A DNA stretch of 29,539 nt from Porticoccaceae bacterium. GTDB lineage: Bacteria; Pseudomonadota; Gammaproteobacteria; Pseudomonadales; Porticoccaceae. Positions 14,070 through 22,636 of this stretch are shown here, one piece after another. The stretch's first letter is position 1. Each line of letters opens with the position of its first letter. The stretch spans positions 1 to 29,539 of the forward strand of contig JALOAH010000056.1 in NCBI GenBank assembly GCA_023228865.1, written 5' to 3'. The translations under genes and the position numbers were made by a program. The notes beneath the pieces were generated by a model. It was not told the origin of the DNA and made no database searches. It saw only the letters and a program-made list of their open reading frames with translations.

Positions 14070-15443
14070 CTATTCCATGGCCGCCAGGGCATCCGCCACT
14101 TTTTTAACGGCGATTACTTCCATACCCTTGATGGCCTGTTTGGGGGCGTTGGCGGCGGGCACTATGGCGCGCTTGAAGCCGTGCTTGGCGGCTTCCCGCA
14201 GGCGCTCCTGACCATTGGGTACTGGGCGAATCTCCCCGGCGAGACCCACTTCGCCAAAAATCACCCAATCCCTGGGAATGGGGCGATTGCGAAAACTGGA
14301 GATCACCGCCAGCAACAGCGCCAAATCGGCGCTGGTTTCCACCACTTTAACACCGCCGACGACGTTCACGAACACATCCTGGTCGCCCACCATAATGCCG
14401 CCGTGGCGATGGAGCACCGCCAGCAGCATGGCGAGACGATTGTGATCCAGGCCAACCGTAACCCGGCGGGGGTTGCCCAAATGGCTGTCGTCCACCAGTG
14501 CCTGCAGTTCCACCAGCAGGGGTCTGGTGCCCTCCCAGATCACCATCACCGTGCTGCCGGAGGAGATGTCGTCGCCGCGCTGGAGAAAAATTGCCGACGG
14601 ATTGGCCACTTCCCGCAGGCCTTTTTCGGTCATGGCAAAGACACCGAGTTCGTTGACGGCGCCAAAACGGTTTTTGTGGCTGCGCAGGGTTCTGAAGTGG
14701 CTGTCCTGGGAGCCTTCGAGCATCAGCGAGCAGTCGATCATATGCTCCAGCACCTTGGGACCCGCAAGGCTGCCGTCCTTGGTGACATGGCCAACCAGCA
14801 GTAACACGGTGCTGGTCTGTTTGGCGTAGCGCACCAGCATGGCGGCGCTTTCCCGCACCTGGGAAACGCTGCCGGGGGCGGAGGCGATATCCTCCAGATT
14901 CATCACCTGAATGGAATCCACCACCAGAATATCCGGCCTCAGCCTCTCCGCCATGGCGCACACCGCTTCCACGGCTGTTTCCGCCATCACCTGCACCTGA
15001 TCCGTGGGCAGCCCCAAACGCTGGGCGCGCATGGCGATTTGCTGGGGCGATTCCTCGCCGGTGACATAGAGGGTTTTATGGCGCTGCGCCAGAGCGCACA
15101 GGGTTTGCAGCAGCAGCGTGCTTTTGCCTGCGCCGGGCTCGCCGCCGATAAGAATGCAGGAACCGGGCACCAGGCCACCGCCGAGCACCAGGTCGAGCTC
15201 GTGGGTGCCGGTGGACAGGCGCGGAATTTCATCGACACTGATGTCTTCCAGGGTTTTGACAGCGCCGTCGGCAGCGCCGGCAAAACCGCTGCTGCGGCGA
15301 CTGGCGCTCGCCGCTTTGGCGCTGCCGAGGCGAATCTCCACCAAGGTATTCCAGGCGCCGCACTCGCTGCACTGACCCTGCCATTTGTTGTAATCGGCGC
15401 CGCAGTCATTGCAGACAAAGGCATTGGCTTTTTTCTTGCTCAC
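14070..15443 (-). CDS. radA: DNA repair/branch-migration protein RadA
   Basis: 457 residues, against 460 in E. coli. Features in order: a zinc finger of four cysteines (11, 14, 25, 28); Walker A GGEPGAGKST (about 95-104); the RadA-specific KNRFG motif (about residue 250); and a C-terminal Lon-protease-like domain ending in the LALLLAVISS and FGEVGLAGEIRPV region. RadA is a RecA-related ATPase and DnaB-like helicase that processes recombination intermediates. GTG at 15443 is chosen as start because AGGGA lies about seven bases before it; another GTG five codons upstream lacks this. It is divergent from the replication-gene pair at 15602. Confidence 0.95.
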   Translation of the reverse strand: MSKKKANAFVCNDCGADYNKWQGQCSECGAWNTLVEIRLGSAKAASASRRSSGFAGAADGAVKTLEDISVDEIPRLSTGTHELDLVLGGGLVPGSCILIGGEPGAGKSTLLLQTLCALAQRHKTLYVTGEESPQQIAMRAQRLGLPTDQVQVMAETAVEAVCAMAERLRPDILVVDSIQVMNLEDIASAPGSVSQVRESAAMLVRYAKQTSTVLLLVGHVTKDGSLAGPKVLEHMIDCSLMLEGSQDSHFRTLRSHKNRFGAVNELGVFAMTEKGLREVANPSAIFLQRGDDISSGSTVMVIWEGTRPLLVELQALVDDSHLGNPRRVTVGLDHNRLAMLLAVLHRHGGIMVGDQDVFVNVVGGVKVVETSADLALLLAVISSFRNRPIPRDWVIFGEVGLAGEIRPVPNGQERLREAAKHGFKRAIVPAANAPKQAIKGMEVIAVKKVADALAAME

Positions 15444-15601
15444 GTTGTTTCCCTGCACGTTTAATCCAGCGACAGTGTATAACGCCCTGGGGGCTGTTGC
15501 AGTATTCGCGAAGCCACAACAGCAATGATCGCGACGACAGCTCGGCAGATACGGGCACAGCGCACTACGAACACCCGCCGCTTTCTGCTACATTAGCCGC
15601 C

Positions 15602-16690
15602 ATGTCTTTGATACCCGAAAAATCCCTCAGCCTCTCCCCCCAGCTTGCCGCCACCCTTGGGCTGGAGGAAGCGTTGCTATATCAATTACTTGGCGAAATA
15701 CAGCTATTTACTCACGGCGGCGATCAACATCAGTGGCTGGAGCTGGACTGCAAGCAACTGCTGTTGCTGTTGCCCTTCTGGCAGGCCAGTGATATTCGCC
15801 GCATCAGCGCCAGCCTGCAGGATAAGGGGGTTCTCGCCATCGGCTCCTCAGCCTTTGGCCTGGATGACAGATTTCGTTGCAGCCTCAACGGCGCAGCCCG
15901 CCCCGACAGCAAAACCCCTGCCACTTCCGGCGCAACGGCGAAAAAAATGACCCGTCAGATCAGCCACAACTGGGAGCCAGCCCCCGATGTGGTGGCGCAG
16001 CTCAATCAGTACGGCATTCCCAGGGACTTTATTTACCAGCAGGTCGCCGAGTTCGTCACCTACTGGGCGGAGCGGGGCGACCCCCAGCACAGCTGGAACG
16101 CCAAATTCCTCAAACACGCCCTGCGCCTGTGGCGGGAAGAGGAAACCCGCAGCGCCCGCCGCAGCCGGGAGAGCCGCATAAGCAGAGACTGGCAGCCCTC
16201 CCAGGATGCTGTCGAACTGCTCAACCGCCAGTCGGGCATCAATCTCAACTTTATCGAGGACGCCATTCCCGAGTTTGTGCTCTACTGGGGCGAGCGGGGG
16301 GATGTGCGCAGCACCTGGAATTCAGATTTTGTCCGCCACGTCAGAACCCAGTGGGCGCGTTTTACCGCCACCCTTGAAAATGATGGCGAACCCCGCGCCA
16401 TGAATAAAGACTGGCGCCCCAGCGAAGATCTTTTCGAAGTGTTGCAACTGGCCAATATTCCCCGGGATTTCGCCACCCGCCAAATTCCCGAATTTGTGCT
16501 GTTCTGGCGGGAGAACGGCCAGGCTCACAGCTCCTGGAACACCAAATTTCTCCAACATGTGAAACGCCAGTGGGCACGCCACGGCGCTGAAGGTGGAACC
16601 CATGAAAGACCTCAAAGAGTTGCTGAATCAGTCCGCACAAGAGATCGCAGCATCGTCGAAGACCTCACCGACCGCAGCTGGGCAAGTTAG
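15602..16690 (+). CDS. dopC: Replication protein with three DnaT-like domains (DopC-like candidate)
   Basis: 362 residues. The N-terminus MSLIPEKSLSLSPQLAATLGLEEALLYQLL resembles the winged-helix start of phage and primosomal replication initiators. Three repeats follow at about 122-178, 195-253 and 268-326, each of the form W-P-...-I-F-...-EF-YW-ERG-SWN-F-H-W, which matches the DnaT DNA-binding domain. E. coli DnaT has one. The ATG at 15602 is favoured over a TTG at 15497. No Shine-Dalgarno is seen, but TACATT ends eight bases before the ATG, so a leaderless transcript is possible. It overlaps the lambda-P-like gene. I recall such domesticated phage-derived pairs being named dopC/dopE in bacteria that lack DnaC and DciA; the symbol is assigned on that basis and is tentative. 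Confidence 0.72.
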   Translation: MSLIPEKSLSLSPQLAATLGLEEALLYQLLGEIQLFTHGGDQHQWLELDCKQLLLLLPFWQASDIRRISASLQDKGVLAIGSSAFGLDDRFRCSLNGAARPDSKTPATSGATAKKMTRQISHNWEPAPDVVAQLNQYGIPRDFIYQQVAEFVTYWAERGDPQHSWNAKFLKHALRLWREEETRSARRSRESRISRDWQPSQDAVELLNRQSGINLNFIEDAIPEFVLYWGERGDVRSTWNSDFVRHVRTQWARFTATLENDGEPRAMNKDWRPSEDLFEVLQLANIPRDFATRQIPEFVLFWRENGQAHSSWNTKFLQHVKRQWARHGAEGGTHERPQRVAESVRTRDRSIVEDLTDRSWAS

Positions 16691-17273
16691 GCCAGCGGAT
16701 GCAAGCCGCGACGACGCCCTGATTGACGCCATCAATCAGGTCTTCAGCCTGTTCAGAATCAACTACCACAATCAGTTTCACGCTGCTTTTGGCGACACCC
16801 AGGTGCTCAACCAGGCCAAGCGCCTGTGGAAGGAATCCCTGCAACCCTACAGCAGCCAGCATATTCTCAACGCTGCCCGCAAGGTCATCGAGGAATCCGA
16901 GTACCTGCCCACTGTCCACAAAATGCTCACCACCTGCGAAGCCGGTTTGAGCGAATACGGCATTCCCGACGTGCGCAGCGCCTATCTGGAAGCCGCCAAC
17001 GCCCCAAGCCCGAAAAACGCCCAGGAGTGGTCGCACCCCATTGTCTATGTGGCGGGTAAAACCGTGGGTTGGTACGCCATGTCCCATGTGGCGGAAAACC
17101 TGACCTTTCCGGCCTACGCCCAGGCCTACCGGGAATTACTGAAAAAAGTACTCAACGGCGAGGAGTTTACGGTGGACGCCCCGCCACAACTGGAACACCG
17201 CAATGATCGCAAGGCGGACGCGGAAACCATTCGCCGGGAACTGCAAGAGCTTCGGGATTTACTCGCCGACTGA
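16602..17273 (+). CDS. dopE: Lambda replication protein P-like helicase loader (DopE-like candidate)
   Basis: 223 residues, similar in pattern to phage lambda replication protein P: FRINYHNQFHAAFGDTQVLNQAKRLWKESLQPYSSQHILNAARKVIEESEYLPTVHKML in the first half, then a C-terminal helical tail. Lambda P binds DnaB and delivers it to the origin. The ATG at 16602 has AAGGTGG six bases upstream; a GTG three codons earlier is possible. The first 89 bases overlap the upstream gene, so translation is coupled. No phage structural, integrase or lysis genes are nearby, and the neighbour is the housekeeping gene radA. This fits a domesticated chromosomal helicase loader more than a prophage. The symbol follows the dopC/dopE naming as I recall it and is tentative. 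Confidence 0.75.
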   Translation: MKDLKELLNQSAQEIAASSKTSPTAAGQVRPADASRDDALIDAINQVFSLFRINYHNQFHAAFGDTQVLNQAKRLWKESLQPYSSQHILNAARKVIEESEYLPTVHKMLTTCEAGLSEYGIPDVRSAYLEAANAPSPKNAQEWSHPIVYVAGKTVGWYAMSHVAENLTFPAYAQAYRELLKKVLNGEEFTVDAPPQLEHRNDRKADAETIRRELQELRDLLAD

Positions 17274-17402
17274 ACCTCTCACCTCTGGCGCTGAAATTCT
17301 GTGGTTGCGGCGGCCAAGAGTGGTTAGAATTGCGCGCCGCGCCCTGCTCCCGCGGCCACTGTTGTAGCCATCGGAGCCTTTCTTGTTCTGCTGGTATTTC
17401 CT

Positions 17403-18206
17403 ATGCCGCGTCCTTTTCTCAAAAACACCACCAGCGCTATTTGCCTTGCCGTCGTCAGCCTTACCGCTGGTTTTGTACTCAGCGCCTGTACACCAACGGA
17501 TTACAACACCATGGCCAGCGCCGCCGAAACCAGGCTGCGCCAGCGCATGGCGGAATATTTCCTGCGCCAGTTTGGCAACGGTATCGACTCCATACTCAGC
17601 GGCCTGGCGGCGGCAGGGGGCTTTATGGACAACCCCCTGGTGAAAATTCTGTTGCCGCCCCCTTTGGGATTGGCGATGGCTGTGGGACAGGCTCTTCACC
17701 AGGATCCCCAGGCCGCGCTGCTCGACACCCTCATCAACCAGGCCGCTGCCACTGTGGTACCCGGCGCAGCCCCGATTCTCAAGGCCGCCCTCAACGACGC
17801 CATTGCCAGCGGCAACGCTGAAAAACTGTTTTCCGGGGATAAAACCGCAGTGACCGACTACCTTCGCGAGCAGACCAGCGCCAGCCTCAACCAGGCACTG
17901 CGGCCTGCCATTGCCGATGCCCTTGATAAAAGTGGCGCCACGACAATCTACAACCAGGCTGTCAATATCCACCACATGATCAAGGGCATGGAGGAGGATC
18001 TCGGCGATATTAGTGCCATTGCCAAAGGCGAGGTGCCTGTTGACGCTGTAGAAACGCCAAGGGGAGAGAGTCCTGCCAGTACTGCGGATTCGGTGACCCT
18101 GGAGGACTATGTTACCGAACGCGCCATCGAAGGCATTTTCAAAACCCTCGAACAGAGAGAGGGCAGCCTGCGCCAGCGCCTGCAAAGACAACCGGGATTG
18201 CAATAA
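17403..18206 (+). CDS. DUF4197 family lipoprotein
   Basis: 267 residues. The signal ends in a lipobox FVLSAC with the lipidated Cys at 29 and Thr next, predicting the outer membrane. The middle (roughly 110-180) reads LKAALNDAIASGNAEKLFSGDKTAVTDYLREQTSASLNQALRPAI, the pattern of DUF4197. The tail segment LEDYVTERAIEGIFKTLEQREGSLR is also typical. The family's function is unknown. No strong ribosome site precedes the ATG. It lies 129 bases after the lambda-P-like gene and converges with the YeaQ-like gene. Confidence 0.8.
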   Translation: MPRPFLKNTTSAICLAVVSLTAGFVLSACTPTDYNTMASAAETRLRQRMAEYFLRQFGNGIDSILSGLAAAGGFMDNPLVKILLPPPLGLAMAVGQALHQDPQAALLDTLINQAAATVVPGAAPILKAALNDAIASGNAEKLFSGDKTAVTDYLREQTSASLNQALRPAIADALDKSGATTIYNQAVNIHHMIKGMEEDLGDISAIAKGEVPVDAVETPRGESPASTADSVTLEDYVTERAIEGIFKTLEQREGSLRQRLQRQPGLQ

Positions 18207-18243
18207 AGCGCTGACAGCTCTCAAGTGCCAGCGGCCTGGTGGG

Positions 18244-18492
18244 TTATTTTTTCACAACTCGGTAGAGATAAAGCAGGACAATGGCGCCCACCATGGCGGT
18301 GATAATGCTGCCGATACTGAAATCGTTAACACCACCTTTGCCAATAAAAGAGCCGAGAAAGCCTCCGACAAACGCACCGCCGATACCGATCAGGGTGGTC
18401 ACCACAAAGCCTCCGGGGTCTTTCCCCGGCAAAACCCATTTGGCCAGGGCGCCGGCAATCAAACCGAGAATGATCCACGAAAAAATACCCAT
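18244..18492 (-). CDS. GlsB/YeaQ/YmgE family small membrane protein
   Basis: 82 residues: MGIFSWIILGLIAGALAKWVLPGKDPGG, a glycine-rich middle GIGGAFVGGFLG, and a third hydrophobic segment before the VVKK tail. These are the marks of the transglycosylase-associated/YeaQ family, linked to stress in several bacteria but mechanistically undefined. GAGGAG lies seven bases before the ATG at 18492; the longer frame is not needed. It is about 60 bases after mscS, in the same direction. Confidence 0.88.
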   Translation of the reverse strand: MGIFSWIILGLIAGALAKWVLPGKDPGGFVVTTLIGIGGAFVGGFLGSFIGKGGVNDFSIGSIITAMVGAIVLLYLYRVVKK

Positions 18493-18552
18493 TGCTATTC
18501 TCCTCAGAGTAAAGCCCGGCTCGCCCGGGGTGGCGCAGCCGGACAAAGACGA

Positions 18553-19362
18553 TCAGCTTGCCTGGTGAATGTGGACATCCCGCTGGGGAAACGGAATTGA
18601 GATGCCTTCCTGGTCAAAGCGTTTTTTCACTGTTTCCATCAGGTCAAAGTACACATCCCAATAATCCCCGGACTTCACCCAGGGGCGCACCGCAAAATTG
18701 ACGCTGTTGTCCGCCAGTTGCAAAACCGCGATGTTGGCGGCCGGCTCCTTGAGAATACGCGCATCGGCATCAATAACCGCCCGCAGTACTGCCTTTGCCT
18801 TGTCGATATCATTGCCATAGCCAACACCAAACACCAGATCGACACGGCGAGTATCATTGGCGGAATAATTGGTAATGGTGGCCGCGGTGATGGCGCCATT
18901 GGGAATAATGACTTTTTTATTGTCCGGGGTTTGCAGTTCGGTGGTAAAGATCTGAATTTTCTCCACGCTGCCCGAGGTTCCCGCGACCTCCACATAGTCG
19001 CCAATTTTAAAGGGGCGAAACATCAGAATCAGAAACCCGGCGGCAAAATTGGCCAACGACCCCTGCAGTGCCAAACCGATGGCCAAACCCGCAGCACCGA
19101 CAATGGCGACAAAGGAGGCGGTTTGAATACCCACCTGGCTGAGGGCGGCAATAATGACAAAAACCAGCAGACCGTAGTAAACCAGGCTGGACACAAAGTG
19201 CTGCAGAGCCGGGTCGAGCTGCTTTTTGATCATCGCCGTTTGCGCCACTTCGCTCACCCATTTGGCGACTTTTTTACCGACAAAAAAGATGACGACGGCA
19301 ATAACAATTTTGACGCCATAAAAGGTGATGTAATGTCCGATGGTGCCGAGAGTGTCTTCCAT
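18553..19362 (-). CDS. mscS: Small-conductance mechanosensitive channel MscS
   Basis: 269 residues, close to the E. coli MscS length of 286. There are three transmembrane segments; the pore helix GAAGLAIGLALQGSLANFAAGF (about 90-111) is followed by RPFKIGDYVEVAGTSG, the conserved TM3/beta-domain junction. The C-terminal alpha/beta cage domain ends with IPFPQRDVHI, the family signature. It opens under membrane tension during osmotic downshock. AAGGAG precedes the ATG. It is the last but one gene of the minus-strand run from cysC. Confidence 0.94.
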   Translation of the reverse strand: MEDTLGTIGHYITFYGVKIVIAVVIFFVGKKVAKWVSEVAQTAMIKKQLDPALQHFVSSLVYYGLLVFVIIAALSQVGIQTASFVAIVGAAGLAIGLALQGSLANFAAGFLILMFRPFKIGDYVEVAGTSGSVEKIQIFTTELQTPDNKKVIIPNGAITAATITNYSANDTRRVDLVFGVGYGNDIDKAKAVLRAVIDADARILKEPAANIAVLQLADNSVNFAVRPWVKSGDYWDVYFDLMETVKKRFDQEGISIPFPQRDVHIHQAS

Positions 19363-19387
19363 TTGAGCTCCTTAGATAGTTAGACAA

Positions 19388-19507
19388 CTAAACCATCATA
19401 GACAACACAAATGAAAAAACAACCGCAGAAAAAATCGTGATCAGCAAAAAAACAGGCAAAGCGTCGGTCTGTGCAGGCCAACCCCTTATGCCTGGGGCTC
19501 TGGCCAT
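19388..19507 (-). CDS. Possible 39-residue single-span membrane protein
   Basis: The reading frame MARAPGIRGWPAQTDALP is followed by PVFLLITIFSAVVFSFVLSMMV, one clear membrane span, and a TAG stop. It lies in the gap between the DHH phosphoesterase and mscS, starting eleven bases after the DHH stop. No Shine-Dalgarno is visible, though coupling from the upstream stop is possible. No known family recognised. Low confidence. Confidence 0.28.
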   Translation of the reverse strand: MARAPGIRGWPAQTDALPVFLLITIFSAVVFSFVLSMMV

Positions 19508-19517
19508 CGGATAGTTT

Positions 19518-20477
19518 TTAGTTATAGGTCTGCTGTAATTTATCAATAAATTCAGCCAGCATCTCCACGGGAAGATCATTGATACCCGCCGCCGCCTCCC
19601 GTCCGCCACCGGTGGGGAACTGCTTGCACAGCCGCGCCGCGCCCTGCTTGTTGGTCAAGGGCGCACGCACGCTGACAAGAAAATTGCCGCTGGCTTTTTC
19701 GGTGAGCACCGCGTGGGCACGCTCGGGAAACTGGTTGGTGAGATCATTGCTGTAAACGCCACTGACCCGCCGCGCCCAGGGTTCGTCAGGGAGAATAAAC
19801 ACCGCACTCTGGGGGGTGACGCGATGGGCTTGCAAGCGCTGCGCCGCCGCCATATCGTCGTGATAACCCTGCTCCAGTTTTTGAAAATGTTCGCGGCTAT
19901 CGCCAATAAAGTCGAGGGGATTGGCATAAGCACTCACCAACCGGTAGAGCACATCGGGCTTGAAATGGAGATCATCAAGATCCGAGCCGTAGCCATTGTA
20001 GTTGATATAGATGCCGAGATTTTCCAGTTGCTCAATCTGGGTGTCTTTTAACGCCAGCTTGCGGGCGATAACCTCGGCAGACTTGCGCAGATTGTCGCCA
20101 AAAGCGCCAACCACCGCCCAGGCGGCAAAGGCGCCGTTGAGATGGCCATTGATCAGAATGCTAGTGCAGACATCGGCGGCTTCATTGATCAGGGTCGCGA
20201 GTTGCGGCGACTGGGGAATATCACCGGGAAAGTGGTGATCCACATAAAACACCTCTGCCCCCGCCGCCAGGACGGCATTGAGGGCATCAATGTTTTTTTC
20301 CAGGGCGATGTCCAGAACCGTGATGCGGTCACCGCGCTGGGCAGAAACCTGCTTTAACAAGCTGATGTCCCGCTTAACTCCGGTGATCAAGGTGGCGTCA
20401 CGGGGCTGCGCCTGGCGCAGTTGCACCAGGGCACAGATACCATCGGCATCGCCATTAAACACATCGTAATCGGCCAC
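19518..20477 (-). CDS. DHH/DHHA1 phosphoesterase, possible pAp phosphatase
   Basis: 319 residues. DHH-family metal motifs are present: FNGDADGICA (about 7-16), VLDIALE (about 54-60), the DHH of YVDHHFPG (about 79-86) and NEAADVC. A C-terminal DHHA1 part contains FPTGGGREAAAGIN. Relatives include NrnA/YtqI, which hydrolyse short oligoribonucleotides and 3'-phosphoadenosine 5'-phosphate (pAp). The start is GTG at 20477 with a strong AGGAGG six bases upstream. It follows sat by 59 bases. Since PAPS use releases pAp, this position suggests pAp recycling (inference); an oligonucleotide or other phosphoesterase role remains possible. Confidence 0.82.
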   Translation of the reverse strand: MADYDVFNGDADGICALVQLRQAQPRDATLITGVKRDISLLKQVSAQRGDRITVLDIALEKNIDALNAVLAAGAEVFYVDHHFPGDIPQSPQLATLINEAADVCTSILINGHLNGAFAAWAVVGAFGDNLRKSAEVIARKLALKDTQIEQLENLGIYINYNGYGSDLDDLHFKPDVLYRLVSAYANPLDFIGDSREHFQKLEQGYHDDMAAAQRLQAHRVTPQSAVFILPDEPWARRVSGVYSNDLTNQFPERAHAVLTEKASGNFLVSVRAPLTNKQGAARLCKQFPTGGGREAAAGINDLPVEMLAEFIDKLQQTYN

Positions 20478-20536
20478 TGTTTTCCTCCTGCCTCTTTAAC
20501 GGGTCGCCACAAAAATCCGGCGGCTACTCTTTACCC

Positions 20537-21733
20537 TCAGGCGTCAGCATCTTCCGACTGATAATAATCCATCAGAATCTGCGCCACTTCCGGCCGTGAG
20601 AATTCCGGCGGCGGCGCAATGCCATTACCGAGCATCTGGCGAACCTTGGTGCCGGAAAGGATAATGAAATCTTCCGGGCTGTGGTCGTCCACTTCGTTCA
20701 TCATCACCACCCGCCCCAGTTTTTTCGAGAAGGCGGTGTGGTCGGCGCGAAAAATTTCGATATCCAGGGCACCCGCAGGGACTTTGTCGTCAAAGATGGT
20801 CTGGGCGTCAAAAGCGCCGTAGTAGTCGCCGACGCCGGCGTGGTCGCGGCCAACAATCAGGTGGGTGGCGCCCATATTTTGGCGGAATACGGCGTGCAAT
20901 ACGGCCTCACGGGGACCCGCGTAAAGCATGTCAAAACCGTAACCCGTCACCATAACGGTGTTTTTGGGGAAATAGACTTCCACCATTTTGCGAATGCAGG
21001 CATCGCGCACCGGCGCCGGAATATCGCCTTTTTTTAGCTGTCCCAGAAGCATATGAACCACAACACCATCGGCGTTGAGGCGCTCCATGGCCATGCGGCA
21101 CAGCTCTTCGTGGGCGCGGTGCATGGGGTTGCGGGTTTGGAAAGCGACAACCTTGTCCCAGCCGCGCTCGCTGATTTCGTTGCGAATTTCCACCGCCGTG
21201 CGGAAGGTGTCGGGGAAATCCGCCTGAAAATAACTAAAGCTCAGCACTTTGATTTTGCCGGAGATCAGGTTGCGCCCCAACTTGGTGAAGGTGGCCACCC
21301 CAGGGTGTTGAGGATCCATGTTGCCAAAAATTTCCCTGGCCATCAGTTCGATCTGAGCATCGGAGACGGTTTCCACTTTATCGACATCCATCACCGCCAT
21401 TACCGGATTGCCTTCCGTATTGGGGTCGCGCAGGGCAATGCGACTGCCAGCTGCAATACCACTGGCGTCTTCCACCAAATTGACAATGGGCACAGGCCAA
21501 AACAGGCCGTCGGTGGTGCGCATATGTTCGGCGACGCTGAGAGCGTCGGCGAGATTCATATAACCCTCCAGGGGATTAAAGTAGCCTGCGCCGAGCATCA
21601 CCGCATTGGCGGCGGCGGCAGAATTGAGCAGCAGTGAGGGCAGGCTTTGCGCCTCCTGGGTCAGTCTGTGGTGCTCTTCGGTGTCGTAGACAAAAAGCGG
21701 TTTTAATGTGTCTGAGCCGTGGGGTTTAATCAC
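20537..21733 (-). CDS. sat: Sulfate adenylyltransferase (ATP sulfurylase, Sat type)
   Basis: 398 residues of the homo-oligomeric Sat family, not CysDN. The active-site QTRNPMHRAHEEL (about 198-210) carries the HxxH nucleotide-binding motif, and GRDHAGVGDYYGAFDAQ (about 291-307) is the second family signature. It makes adenosine 5'-phosphosulfate from ATP and sulfate, the first step of sulfate assimilation. The start codon is GTG at 21733 with GGAGAG upstream. It lies 82 bases after cysC in the same direction. Confidence 0.95.
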   Translation of the reverse strand: MIKPHGSDTLKPLFVYDTEEHHRLTQEAQSLPSLLLNSAAAANAVMLGAGYFNPLEGYMNLADALSVAEHMRTTDGLFWPVPIVNLVEDASGIAAGSRIALRDPNTEGNPVMAVMDVDKVETVSDAQIELMAREIFGNMDPQHPGVATFTKLGRNLISGKIKVLSFSYFQADFPDTFRTAVEIRNEISERGWDKVVAFQTRNPMHRAHEELCRMAMERLNADGVVVHMLLGQLKKGDIPAPVRDACIRKMVEVYFPKNTVMVTGYGFDMLYAGPREAVLHAVFRQNMGATHLIVGRDHAGVGDYYGAFDAQTIFDDKVPAGALDIEIFRADHTAFSKKLGRVVMMNEVDDHSPEDFIILSGTKVRQMLGNGIAPPPEFSRPEVAQILMDYYQSEDADA

Positions 21734-21815
21734 CGGTTACTCTCCTCTTAAAAATATAGTGGAATACGTCATTCGCTTATGACTGCCAAACAGCAGCCCT
21801 ATTGCTTAAACCAGC

Positions 21816-22436
21816 TTATTCGCTGGCCAGAAAACCATTTTTTTCCAGATAGGCAATCACAGCATCGACTTCTTCATCCAGGGTCATCTGATCTGTGTGC
21901 AGGTGAATTTCCGGGGTTTGCGGCGCCTCATAGGGATCGTCGATGCCGGTAAAGTTTTTGATTTCACCGGCGCGGGCTTTTTTGTAGAGTCCCTTGGGGT
22001 CGCGCTCCTCAGCCGCAGCCAGCGAACAGTCGACAAAGACCTCAATAAATGCCATATCAGAGTCGTCGTGAAGCGCTCTAACCTGGTCGCGGTCAGCGCG
22101 GTAGGGGCTGATAAAACTGGTTAGGGCAATCACGCCGGAATCGACAAACAATTTGGCCACTTCGCCGATACGGCGAATATTTTCAGTGCGATCTTCCGCA
22201 GAAAAGCCCAGATTTTTATTGATACCCAAGCGAATATTGTCGCCGTCAAGACGGTAGCAAAGCTTGCCGCGCTCGTAGAGCTTTTCTTCAAGGGCAACGG
22301 CAATGGTGCTTTTGCCACTGCCTGAAAGCCCGGTAAACCAAAGGGTTGCGCCCTTCTGCCCCATCAGCCTGTTGCGGTCTTCGCGGGTAATTTCACCGTG
22401 GTGCCAATGTACGTTGGTTGCTTTTTGCTCTGCCAT
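21816..22436 (-). CDS. cysC: Adenylyl-sulfate kinase CysC
   Basis: 206 residues. The Walker [10 protein letters not shown] (about 36-44), [18 protein letters not shown], and [13 protein letters not shown] are all diagnostic of APS kinase. It phosphorylates APS to PAPS. It is the first gene of the minus-strand sulfate unit cysC-sat-DHH, with AGAGG before the ATG. The divergent LysR gene shares its upstream region. Confidence 0.95.
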   Translation of the reverse strand: MAEQKATNVHWHHGEITREDRNRLMGQKGATLWFTGLSGSGKSTIAVALEEKLYERGKLCYRLDGDNIRLGINKNLGFSAEDRTENIRRIGEVAKLFVDSGVIALTSFISPYRADRDQVRALHDDSDMAFIEVFVDCSLAAAEERDPKGLYKKARAGEIKNFTGIDDPYEAPQTPEIHLHTDQMTLDEEVDAVIAYLEKNGFLASE

Positions 22437-22566
22437 AATCGACCTCTGAGATATTGAACCGTACAGCAGATAAAAAGCTACCCGCCACTGATGTTCCGTT
22501 TAATTAAAGTGAGCGCATGCTAAGATCTTTTTAAATATATGTAAATTAGATTGTTATGAATTAATA

Positions 22567-22583
22567 TATCTATTTAATAGATA
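22567..22583. promoter_or_regulatory. Palindrome in cysC/LysR divergent promoter region
   Basis: TATCTATT-T-AATAGATA has perfect 8-bp arms, 54 bases before the LysR start. The surrounding 22500-22590 is strongly AT-rich. The position between divergent genes and the dyad fit a LysR-type binding site, but the protein-site link is inferred. Confidence 0.45.
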
Positions 22584-22636
22584 GCCATTAATCACGGCCA
22601 ATGTTCCCGTCCACCGCGCACAGAGGACAAGCTACA

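Noticed and set aside
15602..17273. Prophage remnant
   Set aside because: Although lambda-P-like and DnaT-like, the genes sit beside radA with no integrase, capsid, lysis or attachment sequences.
17259..18224. 321-codon minus-strand reading frame
   Set aside because: Antisense to the DUF4197 lipoprotein, which has a clear lipobox and family motifs.
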